64,000 nt of DNA from an uncultured Bacteroides sp. (GCF_959029255.1 NZ_CAUFUE010000001.1:1-64000); one strand, 5' to 3'. Counted from the first letter of the stretch, positions 16,181 through 24,153 are shown. The notes: a model not told the origin generated them from the letters alone. Numbers and translations are program-made.

Positions 16181-17302
16181 ATGGGTGCTGCTGCTTTAAC
16201 TGCTGGTATTGGAGCTGGTGCTTCCCTTCTTGGAGGTATTGGTTCTACTTCTATGCAGAACAAATCTAATAAAGAGATAGCGCAAATGAATAATGCGTTT
16301 AATGAGAAAATGCTGGATAAGCAAATGAATTATAACAAGGAAATGTATCAGATGCAAGTTGGTGACCAATGGGAGTTTTATAATGATGCCAAGCAAAATG
16401 CTTGGGACTTGTATGGCGACCAAAAGGATTTTCAGGTCGATATGTGGAATAAGACGAATGAGTATAATTCCCCCGAAGCTCAACGCCAACGTTTGGAAGC
16501 TGCCGGATTGAACCCTTATATTATGATGAATGGCGGTTCTGCTGGTGTTGCTGGTTCTGTTGCTGGTACTGCTGGTTCTTCGCCATCTGCTCCTAGCTCT
16601 CCCGGTGCACAAGGTGTTAACCCTCCGGCTGCTTCTCCTTATTCTGCTGATTATTCAGGTCTTGTACAAGGTCTCGGACATGCTATTGATACCCTTATGT
16701 CTGCTCCTGAACGTAGTGTTAAGAATGCGGAAGCTGCTAACTTGCGTATTGAAGGTAAATATAAGGCTAGCAAAATGCTTGCTGAAATATATTCCATGCG
16801 TTCTAACGCCCGTACTACTGCTGAACGTCTTCAACTTGATAAGCTTATAGCTTCATTTGACAATGACCTTAAAACTGCACAGTTACAGGAAACTAACGAG
16901 CGTACAGGTTTGGTTCGTGCTCAAACTAAACTTGCTGTTACTGAAAACCTTATGCGTACTAAGGAACTTGACTTTTTGCCACAAGTCCAACGTATGCAAT
17001 TGGCACAATCTGCTGCCGATATTGCCTATAGGCGTTCTCAAAAACAGTTGACTGACAAACAAGCTGCGCATGAAATTGAGAAGCTTGCTGAAACTGTTGC
17101 ACGTGCTGGTAATGTTAAACAGTCTACGGAGAATATGAAGACGGAGAATATGATACAAGGTCAAAATTACCGTTTTGATAATCAGACTTATAAAACTCGT
17201 GTTAAGGTAATTGAAGAACAACTATGGAATATTATGCATGATGGTGATATGATGGGTGCTTCTAAAGTTATTGGTCGTGTTATTCGTCCTCTATACGAAT
17301 AA
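16181..17302 (+). CDS. microviral DNA pilot protein (VP2, H-like)
   Basis: 373 aa. The N terminus is a glycine/alanine-rich membrane-active segment (GAGASLLGGIGS, about 10-24). It is followed by a helical stretch rich in Met/Asn/Gln and the signature YNSPEAQRQRLEAAGLNPY (about 95-113), diagnostic of microviral VP2. A low-complexity Gly/Ala/Ser/Pro linker (about 118-160) precedes long amphipathic coiled-coil-like helices (about 180-340). In this family the protein assembles into a tube that carries the ssDNA genome across the cell envelope. Confidence 0.92.
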   Translation: MGAAALTAGIGAGASLLGGIGSTSMQNKSNKEIAQMNNAFNEKMLDKQMNYNKEMYQMQVGDQWEFYNDAKQNAWDLYGDQKDFQVDMWNKTNEYNSPEAQRQRLEAAGLNPYIMMNGGSAGVAGSVAGTAGSSPSAPSSPGAQGVNPPAASPYSADYSGLVQGLGHAIDTLMSAPERSVKNAEAANLRIEGKYKASKMLAEIYSMRSNARTTAERLQLDKLIASFDNDLKTAQLQETNERTGLVRAQTKLAVTENLMRTKELDFLPQVQRMQLAQSAADIAYRRSQKQLTDKQAAHEIEKLAETVARAGNVKQSTENMKTENMIQGQNYRFDNQTYKTRVKVIEEQLWNIMHDGDMMGASKVIGRVIRPLYE

Positions 17303-17306
17303 TTTT

Positions 17307-17331
17307 ATATATTTGTATTAATCAAATATAT
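17307..17331 (+). promoter_or_regulatory. inverted repeat and -7-like box before the last phage genes
   Basis: A 9-bp perfect inverted repeat with a 7-nt loop (ATATATTTG paired with CAAATATAT) lies between VP2 and the 38-aa ORF. It contains TATATTTG (17308-17315), a TAnnTTTG match. It could be an operator-promoter or a weak terminator. Confidence 0.4.
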
Positions 17332-17337
17332 TTAGTT

Positions 17338-17454
17338 ATGAAATGTTTAATTTTGGGTTTATTGCCTGCTGATAGTGAATGGTTTGTTATAGGCTTATTT
17401 GTAATTATAATTTATTTTGTGATTTATAAGTCTATTCGTAATTTGTTTAAGTGA
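17338..17454 (+). CDS. 38-aa single-span membrane peptide of the prophage (possible lysis peptide)
   Basis: The ORF reads MKCLILGLLPADSEWF, then a strongly hydrophobic stretch (VIGLFVIIIYFVIYK, about residues 17-31), and ends with the basic SIRNLFK. The start has the TTATG context of every other gene in the prophage, which is the main reason to believe it. It follows VP2 by 35 nt. One transmembrane helix with a short basic tail is compatible with a small single-gene lysis protein or an envelope-modifying peptide; no homology is recognised. Confidence 0.55.
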   Translation: MKCLILGLLPADSEWFVIGLFVIIIYFVIYKSIRNLFK

Positions 17455-17474
17455 AACCCAGTCATTTTCCCGAA

Positions 17475-17504
17475 GGGCGGTTGATTAATGATTTTCAACC
17501 GTCC
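17475..17504 (+). terminator. hairpin after the 38-aa ORF
   Basis: A 10-bp stem with one G-U pair (GGGCGGTTGA against TCAACCGTCC) and a 10-nt loop, followed by CTTTTCTTG. It is probably a terminator of the structural-gene transcript, or an origin hairpin. It covers the ATG at 17488, which argues against that ATG as a gene start. Confidence 0.6.
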
Positions 17505-17538
17505 TCTTTTCTTGTCCTATTATACGAAAAATGACAGT

Positions 17539-17802
17539 ATGAAAAATATTTACAGTGTTAAATGGTGTCCTATTCCCTTTCATGACCTTCTGGAGATATT
17601 TGATTTCTTATCTTCCCTTTCTGTTGTGCATTTATATCAATTTGATGGTGCTATAGTTTTATTAAATGGTGTTCCTCTTATGCATCTTATTGTCTATTGT
17701 AAGGATGGACTATATTATGTGACTTATCGTATGCTATTACGCCGCCATGGTTTTTGTCAAAGGCGTAGCCGAGACACCGAAAATCAAACGCTTGACGTTT
17801 GA
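17539..17802 (+). CDS. hypothetical prophage protein
   Basis: 87 aa from ATG 17539 (MKNIYSVKW); an in-frame ATG at 17488 would add 17 residues but lies inside a hairpin. It is rich in aromatic and hydrophobic residues with a Cys-Pro near the start, and has no motif that I recognise. It lacks the TTATG context of the other phage genes, which makes it the weakest gene call in the element. The last codons run into the structured region at 17778-17823. Confidence 0.4.
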   Translation: MKNIYSVKWCPIPFHDLLEIFDFLSSLSVVHLYQFDGAIVLLNGVPLMHLIVYCKDGLYYVTYRMLLRRHGFCQRRSRDTENQTLDV

Positions 17803-17823
17803 AGGCTCGGAGAGCCGTTTTTC
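17778..17823 (+). other. three-way-junction structure near the right prophage end
   Basis: An outer stem CGAAAA/TTTTCG encloses two hairpins: TCAAACG, loop CTTGA, CGTTTGA (17784-17802) and GGCTC, loop GGA, GAGCC (17804-17816), the latter followed by a T run. The region from here to about 17890 is C-rich and non-coding. It could be a terminator or a replication-origin structure; it is unlike the T-rich genes around it. Confidence 0.5.
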
Positions 17824-17948
17824 GTAAGCAAGGAGCGAAGCGACATCCTTCGACTGTGAACCCCGACCCTTCCCGCCTTCCTTCCTGTCTGCTTTTGCTT
17901 TTGAGCTATCTTTATTTTTGTTAATTACAAGTGTTAAGTGTTATTTAT

Positions 17949-17976
17949 ATTAAACATTTTCATGATATTGATTAAA
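17949..17976. other. dif: attR: dif-like XerCD site at the right prophage end
   Basis: The site splits as arm ATTAAACATTT, centre TCATGA, arm TATTGATTAAA. It shares 9 of 11 bases of the left arm and the whole centre with attL. Joining the left arm of attL to the right arm here reconstructs the presumed host dif. It ends 18 nt before the usp stop codon. Confidence 0.7.
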
Positions 17977-17994
17977 AACGTAGAGCTTACATTA

Positions 17995-19125
17995 TCAGCT
18001 GGGTCTGCCATAGATAACAAATAATGGCGTATCAGAGTGGAAAATCATCTTTCGGGCAATGCCAGGATTAAATAGTCGTGAGAAAATATTTCGTTTATAA
18101 GATGTTAGAGCAATAATATCAATTTCATTAGCTTTGATATATTTATCTAAACTATTAAGGAAATCATCATTCTTCACAACATCATAATGAATTTCCAATT
18201 GTGGATATTGCTTTTGGAAATATTCTTTAATACCAGCCAGTTTTATCTCATTCCATGTATCTTTTACATCAGCAAGATGAATCAAGGATACAGAAAAATG
18301 AAATGGTTTTAAACTATTTATTAATGAGTCAAATGCAATTAAGTCCCGTTGATCAAAGTTTGTAATGAATGCAATACGTTTTACTTCGGTAAATTGTTTA
18401 AATGGTGTATTCTCCGGAATAGCAAGAACCGGTACACGACTTCGTTCGATAACTTCAGCAGTCACACTTCCAATTAGGTCAATATCTTTTTGGTTTTTGC
18501 CACGTGTACCCATAATGATGATTCTTGGATGATATTCCTTAGCATATCTAAGGATTTCTTCTTCAGGAATTCCTTCACGTAGCACGCAAGTATGTTTAAT
18601 ATTAGGAAATTCACCGGAAGCGATTTTCTCTTTTACCTTATCAGATAAAGCATTTAAATCAGAATGTACCTTTTGCAAGATATTCTTTACGTTTTCTTCA
18701 TCACTCAATTGATAATTGAAGACATCGCCATAAGGTAAAGATGTTGCATAAATAGGTGTAAAATAAACATGTAACAAGACAACCTCTGCTCCAATATTTT
18801 GTGCAAAATTGAAGCCAAATTCACATGCTTTCATCGAATAATTAGAGAAATCAACCGGAATTATAACCTTATTACTTGTGTTTTGTACTTTAGGAGCCTT
18901 CCCTCCTACTACTTCTTCAGATAACCAAGCTGAGCTTTCGGTAATCTTCAAAGCATGAGGCAAATCACTTTCTTTGATGCGGACACGAACACCAGAAGAT
19001 ACTACCGGTTGTATTTGATTTACATTATGAATGTAAGTTTCAATACCTTCATTTTCGAGAACATTCTTTAGTATCTGTGCCTTTGCATACGTCAGAATTG
19101 CTAATGTAACTAATTTTTCTTCCAT
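17995..19125 (-). CDS. tandem universal stress protein with N-terminal DUF2007-like domain
   Basis: 376 aa from the ATG at 19125 (MEEKLVTLAILTYAKAQ); an ATG four codons earlier is also possible. The first 75 residues resemble the DUF2007 putative signal-transducing fold. Two Usp domains follow (about 85-240 and 245-376). The first keeps the ATP-binding pattern G-2x-G-9x-G-S in GTRGKNQKDIDLIGS; the second has lost it, so only one half is likely to bind nucleotide. The family is cytosolic and responds to stress or energy state. The prophage inserted immediately downstream and cut it off from its natural terminator. Confidence 0.85.
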   Translation of the reverse strand: MEEKLVTLAILTYAKAQILKNVLENEGIETYIHNVNQIQPVVSSGVRVRIKESDLPHALKITESSAWLSEEVVGGKAPKVQNTSNKVIIPVDFSNYSMKACEFGFNFAQNIGAEVVLLHVYFTPIYATSLPYGDVFNYQLSDEENVKNILQKVHSDLNALSDKVKEKIASGEFPNIKHTCVLREGIPEEEILRYAKEYHPRIIIMGTRGKNQKDIDLIGSVTAEVIERSRVPVLAIPENTPFKQFTEVKRIAFITNFDQRDLIAFDSLINSLKPFHFSVSLIHLADVKDTWNEIKLAGIKEYFQKQYPQLEIHYDVVKNDDFLNSLDKYIKANEIDIIALTSYKRNIFSRLFNPGIARKMIFHSDTPLFVIYGRPS

Positions 19126-19160
19126 AAAGCCTATCATTTATATTGTAAAACAAACAAGAA

Positions 19161-19188
19161 ATCCCAATTGTTTGTCAGCAATTGGGAT
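19161..19188 (-). terminator. terminator after the 93-aa DNA-binding gene
   Basis: A perfect 10-bp stem (ATCCCAATTG and complement, 8-nt loop) followed on the minus strand by TTCTTG. It also separates this gene from usp. Confidence 0.7.
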
Positions 19189-19205
19189 CCTTTTAGCTTC
19201 TTTTC

Positions 19206-19487
19206 TTAAGCCTGAACGGGTTCTGCCGTCTTACTAGCTATTTCATCTAAAATCATTAACGCTCGATCAAGAACAGTGGTATCATCAATCATCACTAAAC
19301 CACCATCCGGACCAGGCTCTAAGTGAATCCCTACACTCTTACCTTCCTTAAAATTATGTCCGCCAAAAAAGTTTCTTACTGTATCAACGTTAAGCCCGAG
19401 TTCATCAGCTATTCTATGCATGCTACCACTAGGCAATGAATCTTTAATTTTACGAAGTTCATTAAATGTTATCGTTCTCATATTCAT
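19206..19487 (-). CDS. small helix-turn-helix DNA-binding protein
   Basis: 93 aa. Residues about 22-45 (MHRIADELGLNVDTVRNFF) form a plausible helix-turn-helix, followed by a glycine-rich wing-like segment (GGHNFKEGKSVGIHLEPGPDGG) and a C-terminal helix. Proteins of this form are annotated simply as DNA-binding proteins in Bacteroides, with no assigned regulon. It is a single gene between two terminators. Confidence 0.7.
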   Translation of the reverse strand: MNMRTITFNELRKIKDSLPSGSMHRIADELGLNVDTVRNFFGGHNFKEGKSVGIHLEPGPDGGLVMIDDTTVLDRALMILDEIASKTAEPVQA

Positions 19488-19610
19488 AAATTTAATGGTT
19501 AATACTCTGTATGTTTTATTATCACGCTATAAACTTAAGGAAAAAAAAGGATAAAACAAACTATTTGCATATATTTTTCAAATCCGATGTTTAACATTAC
19601 CTAAAATAGA

Positions 19611-19677
19611 AAAAACGATACCTGCCAAGTACAAAAAGAACAGAAATATCTTTCTTTACTTGACAGGTGTCGTTTTT
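19611..19677. terminator. strong bidirectional terminator after the bat operon
   Basis: A 21-bp stem with two G-U pairs and a 25-nt loop, with A5 on one side and T5 on the other. It lies directly past the last bat gene and upstream of the 93-aa gene. Confidence 0.85.
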
Positions 19678-19706
19678 CCTATAATATTTTCTATAATAGA
19701 CTGCTA

Positions 19707-20543
19707 CTAAATTACTTCTATTGTAGATGTAGGTACCCACCCTACTTTACCATCTTCTAAACGAATTTCTTTCCATTCGCGCATCGAATTATCTTTAATT
19801 TCAACCTTATGTCCCTCGTGCAATATAAATAAACTAGTACCGCTTTCACTAGGTGTACTGCGCACAGTTACGCTAGGAGATAAAATAATGGCTTGATTAC
19901 GATTCATCAACTCATCTTTTTGTTGTGATGCAAAAACATTGCTCACTATCACAAAAACTAAAAAGATAATTCCTGTGATGAAACCTGTCTTTTTCCATAA
20001 AATCTGTTTGGAAAAGAAGAAAAGAGAAAGAGAAATTAATAATAGAATGAAGAATGTTACTCCTAATTTAGCCCACGCATCCACACTCAAACTGTTAATC
20101 AAGGATTTTATCCAAGCCACGAAGAATATGTCAGGTACTGAAGCAACCTTGTCAATCGTCTTAGAACGTGCTATTTCCAAGTTTGCACGAATATCGGCAT
20201 TACCTGGCTCCAATAGTAAAGCACGTTCGTAATTCAAGATTGCTTTAGCAATATCATCTGCTTTATAATAACTGTTTCCCAGATTATAATACACCTCCGC
20301 AGCTTCACCTTTCTTTAGTAAATTCTCATAAATTTGAATAGCCGAAGCAAAATCATTTCTCATATAGGCGCTATCTCCTTCAGCTTTTGTTACATTTCTT
20401 TCTTGCCTTGCAGCAGAAAACTCAGCAGTATGTGTATCGGCAATGGTATCACCAACTGATTGTAATGTATCTACCGAGTTTTGCCCAAAAGCGGTCAATG
20501 TTATTACCAAAGTAAGGATAAAAAACAATATCTTTTTCATCAT
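19707..20543 (-). CDS. batE: BatE: TPR and SH3-domain membrane protein
   Basis: 278 aa. A signal peptide (1-20) is followed by TPR units (about 45-125, with the canonical AEVYYNLGNSYYKADDIAKA), two closely spaced membrane helices (about 140-205) and a bacterial SH3 domain (about 215-275, ending GKVGWVPTSTIEVI). The topology puts the TPRs in the periplasm. It is the last gene of the bat (Bacteroides aerotolerance) operon, 12 nt after batD; the family is thought to form a periplasmic complex aiding oxygen tolerance and envelope integrity. Confidence 0.85.
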   Translation of the reverse strand: MMKKILFFILTLVITLTAFGQNSVDTLQSVGDTIADTHTAEFSAARQERNVTKAEGDSAYMRNDFASAIQIYENLLKKGEAAEVYYNLGNSYYKADDIAKAILNYERALLLEPGNADIRANLEIARSKTIDKVASVPDIFFVAWIKSLINSLSVDAWAKLGVTFFILLLISLSLFFFSKQILWKKTGFITGIIFLVFVIVSNVFASQQKDELMNRNQAIILSPSVTVRSTPSESGTSLFILHEGHKVEIKDNSMREWKEIRLEDGKVGWVPTSTIEVI

Positions 20544-20555
20544 TATGCCCTCCTA

Positions 20556-22388
20556 TTAATGTTTAATTGAGTTCTCCATTCTACTGATAACTTCCAAAGA
20601 AGCTGAATAAACCTTATCCATAGCCTGATTATCATCACCAGGAGCAAAACGGGCAAACTCACAATTGTTCAACGCATCAATGAATTCCTTAATAAGTGTA
20701 TCGTCCACACCATAAATGCGAAGCTCCTCTTCGATATTATCTTTCGATAACCGAGAAACCGGAATATTCAATTTATCGCTGATATATCCCCAAAGGGCTT
20801 TCAATACTTCATCATAGAATGCATCCTTTTTGTTCTCTTCCAACAATTTACCAGCCTGCTTCATACGTTTTACGGCTACTTTGTTCGCTTTTTTTGTACG
20901 CATTTTCGCTACATTAGCATTAGCAGTAATTTGCTTGCGATAAACAATAAAGAATGTAATAAACGCTATTCCCGGTATCAGATAGAATAACCAATACAAC
21001 CATGAACCAAAGAAGAAATCACCTTTCTGAGAAAGAACTACATCATTTTGTTTGATGTATCGAATATCTTCGTTCAGTATCTTTAAATCTTCTTTATTCG
21101 TAAAGTTTGCAATAGTCTGTGCCGCATTTCCCGCACCCTTTTCTACATGCAACTCATACTCCTCCGTAGTCAATGTCTTGTATGAATTAGAATTGATATC
21201 GAAGTAACTGAAGTTTACGGCAGGAATTTTATAGGTACCCGCATTGCGAGGAATTGCCAAATATTCAATCACTTTGCTTCCTGATAGCCCTGCATTGGTA
21301 AGGCGGAATTTATTATCCACTTTTGGATCATAAACTTCAAAGTCTTCCGGGAACTTAATTTCAGGAGTAGAAAGAAGCTTCAAGTTACCTGTACCTGAAA
21401 TGACTAATTTAATAGTAACAGCGTCATTGGTTTTGATATTTGTACTATTAATAGAAGAAGTTATATTAAATTCTCCTACTCCTCCTGAGAACCCGGCAGG
21501 TTTACCGGCAGGCAAAGGTTTTACATCAATCGTCAATTGAGGAGTCATTATGGTCTTCTTGACTTCCACATAATTACTGCCACCATTAAAGAAAGCTTCA
21601 AACGGATCAGATACTTGTGTCGCTTTAGCGATAGAAGCATCGAAGCGTGCAGCGTCAATGGTCAACTTACCTGATTGTTGGGGGAATAGTACAAACTGAC
21701 GATAAACTGTAGTTTGATAATTTCTACCTTTATAATGTTCCAGTCCCCATCTTCTGTCATTAGGCAATTCTACCTCCTGCGAGTGAAATCCCTTGAAATC
21801 AGGTAATTTCACATTATCGAACATACGAAGATCAACCAATGTATATATCTTATATGTCAACAAGAAAGCTTCTTGCTCATAAACAGTTGTTTTACTGGCA
21901 GTGGCCGTGATAAACAAATCATTATTGGATATTGCTGTACCGGAAGAAGGGTGACTGGCAGAACCATTACCTTTATTATTGCTACTACCTCCGGTAGATG
22001 CATTTGCTTGGTCAGCAGGCAACACTTTTATGTGTACAGAATTAGAAACCATTTGGTTGCCATTAGCTGTAATAGTTGCTCCCGGAATAGTAAAGTTACC
22101 TTCGGCTGTAGCCATTAAAATATAAGTAAATGTGAGATTCTCTGTTTTAACACCATTAATACTTTGCATACTGTATGAACGGCTCGGTCCCATCAAAACA
22201 TCAAACCCTTTAATGGAAGCAACCCGAAAATCTCTTACTTTCTCTGTATTCACTGTATACGATAGTCTAAACTGATCGCCCACTGCTACTGCATCGGGAG
22301 CAGACGCAGTGAATGTCACCTTTCCATCGGCAAAGGCATGCAAGCTGGTCGCTATCAATGCTATCCACAAGAAAATTATTTTTCTCAT
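20556..22388 (-). CDS. batD: BatD family protein
   Basis: 610 aa. A signal peptide (1-20) precedes a long periplasmic part of repeated beta-sandwich domains (BatD/oxygen tolerance family, about 25-450) that includes a Ser/Gly/Asn-rich linker near residues 130-155. One membrane helix (about 463-485) and a basic cytosolic tail (MRTKKANKVAVKRM onward) follow, with a helical C-terminal domain. It is 22 nt from batC and 12 nt from batE, so co-transcription is likely. In the bat system it probably links the periplasmic complex to the cytosolic MoxR side. Confidence 0.88.
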   Translation of the reverse strand: MRKIIFLWIALIATSLHAFADGKVTFTASAPDAVAVGDQFRLSYTVNTEKVRDFRVASIKGFDVLMGPSRSYSMQSINGVKTENLTFTYILMATAEGNFTIPGATITANGNQMVSNSVHIKVLPADQANASTGGSSNNKGNGSASHPSSGTAISNNDLFITATASKTTVYEQEAFLLTYKIYTLVDLRMFDNVKLPDFKGFHSQEVELPNDRRWGLEHYKGRNYQTTVYRQFVLFPQQSGKLTIDAARFDASIAKATQVSDPFEAFFNGGSNYVEVKKTIMTPQLTIDVKPLPAGKPAGFSGGVGEFNITSSINSTNIKTNDAVTIKLVISGTGNLKLLSTPEIKFPEDFEVYDPKVDNKFRLTNAGLSGSKVIEYLAIPRNAGTYKIPAVNFSYFDINSNSYKTLTTEEYELHVEKGAGNAAQTIANFTNKEDLKILNEDIRYIKQNDVVLSQKGDFFFGSWLYWLFYLIPGIAFITFFIVYRKQITANANVAKMRTKKANKVAVKRMKQAGKLLEENKKDAFYDEVLKALWGYISDKLNIPVSRLSKDNIEEELRIYGVDDTLIKEFIDALNNCEFARFAPGDDNQAMDKVYSASLEVISRMENSIKH

Positions 22389-22410
22389 ATATTATTTCCT
22401 ATTATGTTTG

Positions 22411-23121
22411 TTACCAATCCTTTTCCAATCGACGTCCTTGGATAACCTGCTGCTGTTTCTTCACTTTATCCTGTACATCCTTTTCATCCTGCATGACAGA
22501 ATTCAACAACTGTTCCGCATTTTCTTTAGACATTTCATTGTCTTTTTTCTCCGGTTGCTGTGGTTGCTGATCTTGTTTTTGCTGTTGGTCTTGCTTATTT
22601 TGGTCTTTTTTATCCTGTTGTTGATCCTGTTTATTCTGATCTTGGTTCTTATCCTGATTCTGTTGGTTTTGTTGCTGATCTTTCAGCAGTTTCTGAGCCA
22701 GTGCCAAGTTATAACGGGTTTCATCATCTTTGGGATTATTTCGCAAAGATTCTTTATAAGCTTCCACAGCTTTCGCGTAATCTTTCTGCGATTGGAATAT
22801 AACTCCCATATTATGATATATCTGTGCCAGATTATCTTTATCTTTTTCGACTTTTGTTGCTCCTACATATTGTTCCATGGCTTCCTCCAACTTATTCTGT
22901 TCAGCCAGGGTATTTCCCAAATTATACATAGAAACTGTCGACTTTGGATTTACGTCCAAAGCTTTCCGATAGTTAACTTCTGCATCTACATACACACTAT
23001 CCTTGAATAAACGGTTACCCTTACGGATAAAATCGCGTTCCGCTTTCTGTGCAGAAACCGATACAGCTGCTAACAACAGCAAAACCATTCCAATATATTT
23101 CTTCTGTAACATACGCATCAT
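22411..23121 (-). CDS. batC: BatC: TPR protein with glutamine/lysine-rich tail
   Basis: 236 aa. A hydrophobic signal sequence (about 5-25) is followed by TPR units (about 35-140, e.g. VSMYNLGNTLAEQNKLEEAMEQ) and a low-complexity Gln/Asp/Lys/Asn tract (about 144-195). Its ATG overlaps the batB stop by 4 nt, a coupled arrangement. Known BatC proteins act in the periplasm with BatB. The low-complexity tract is likely to vary in length between strains. Confidence 0.85.
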   Translation of the reverse strand: MMRMLQKKYIGMVLLLLAAVSVSAQKAERDFIRKGNRLFKDSVYVDAEVNYRKALDVNPKSTVSMYNLGNTLAEQNKLEEAMEQYVGATKVEKDKDNLAQIYHNMGVIFQSQKDYAKAVEAYKESLRNNPKDDETRYNLALAQKLLKDQQQNQQNQDKNQDQNKQDQQQDKKDQNKQDQQQKQDQQPQQPEKKDNEMSKENAEQLLNSVMQDEKDVQDKVKKQQQVIQGRRLEKDW

Positions 23122-24146
23122 TTCTTATTAGAGAACAAATGAATGTTGCGGAACAATGGGTTCTTACGTTCCATTATCAGCATTTCAGCAAGCAACAATA
23201 ACAAAATTATCCACGCCACTGCTTGAAACTGCTCATTAAATTCGGTATAAACCTGTGTTTCTACATCAGCTTTAGCCATCTTATTAATCTCTTGGCTAAT
23301 AGCCTTTTGTGCACCGTTGGTATTATCTACACGCACATATATGCCATTACCGGCTTTAGCTATTTCCTGGCACATCTGTTCGTTCAGCTTGGTAACGATA
23401 ACATTACCCTCCCGGTCGCGACGATAATCATTTGTACCTTCTACCGGAATAGGTGCACCATCGGGCATACCAACTCCCAATACATTGACCTGAATACCCT
23501 TTTCTGCGGCTGCCTTAGCGGCTTCAACTGCTCCGCCTTCATGATTTTCTCCATCGGTAATAACGATAATAGCCCGTCCCACCCCTTCCTGAGGCGTAAA
23601 ACTACGCGATGCCAAATTAATAGCAGCACCGATAGCTGTACCTTGCTTAGATATTAAAGACGGATCAATGGTTTCCAGGAACATCTTGGCAGAAATATAG
23701 TCATTCGTGATAGGTAACTGCGTAAATGCGTCACCGGCAAAAACAATCATACCCACTTTATCATTCTCCATTTTATCTACCAATTGTGCCACTAATCTTT
23801 TTGCTTTTTCCAAACGACTGGGCTGTACATCTTGTGCCAACATCGAATTAGATATATCCAACGCAATCATCACTTCCACTCCCTGGCGTTTTACCGTCTC
23901 AAGTTTAGAACCAAATTGCGGACGTGCTAACAGCACGGCAAGTAATCCGATAGCTGCAAACACCATCCAAAATTTTACATCCGGGCGATATTTGGAAACA
24001 TCAGGCATTAATTGTGCCATCAGCACAGGGTCACCGAACTTACGGATAGCCTTCCGCCTACGGTAATTGGAGTACAAGTAGAAAACTGCCAGGAACGGCA
24101 ATAATAGCAACAAGTACAAATATGCAGGTTCTTCAAATCGAAACAT
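23118..24146 (-). CDS. batB: BatB: membrane-anchored von Willebrand A protein
   Basis: 342 aa. Two N-terminal membrane helices (about 10-27 and 60-77) precede a VWA domain (about 88-290) with the metal-ion-dependent adhesion site DISNS, and a C-terminal helix (about 312-330) anchors it again. This matches the BatA/BatB pattern, with the VWA domain facing the periplasm. It is a paralogue of the next gene upstream (BatA). The 83-nt spacer to batA carries a TTTACAA heptad repeat. Confidence 0.9.
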   Translation of the reverse strand: MFRFEEPAYLYLLLLLPFLAVFYLYSNYRRRKAIRKFGDPVLMAQLMPDVSKYRPDVKFWMVFAAIGLLAVLLARPQFGSKLETVKRQGVEVMIALDISNSMLAQDVQPSRLEKAKRLVAQLVDKMENDKVGMIVFAGDAFTQLPITNDYISAKMFLETIDPSLISKQGTAIGAAINLASRSFTPQEGVGRAIIVITDGENHEGGAVEAAKAAAEKGIQVNVLGVGMPDGAPIPVEGTNDYRRDREGNVIVTKLNEQMCQEIAKAGNGIYVRVDNTNGAQKAISQEINKMAKADVETQVYTEFNEQFQAVAWIILLLLLAEMLIMERKNPLFRNIHLFSNKK

Positions 24147-24153
24147 CTTTCTA

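Larger units (their letters stand above)
11764..17959 (+). mobile_element. integrated Microviridae (Alpavirinae-like) prophage, about 6.2 kb
   Basis: A compact all-plus-strand block encodes a microviral HUH replication protein, major capsid protein and DNA pilot protein, with four or five small ORFs. The distance between the TCATGA centres of the two flanking dif-like sites is 6,196 bp, a normal microvirus genome size. No integrase or recombinase gene is present, so the host XerCD is the likely integration machinery. Codons are strikingly rich in third-position T compared with neighbours, as expected for an ssDNA phage whose virion strand is the coding strand. All structural genes look intact, so the element may still be able to excise. 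Confidence 0.9.

Noticed and set aside
16155..16199. A 14-codon ORF with a TTATG start before VP2
   Set aside because: It is too short and out of frame with VP2; possible coupling leader, but there is no positive evidence.
17488..17538. Upstream start for the 87-aa phage ORF
   Set aside because: The ATG at 17488 lies within the hairpin at 17475-17504 and lacks the TTATG context.
22309..23010. A 233-codon plus-strand frame opposite batC
   Set aside because: It is the mirror of the Gln/Lys-rich batC tract, giving a Leu/Phe-rich nonsense protein; batC has TPR motifs and operon context.
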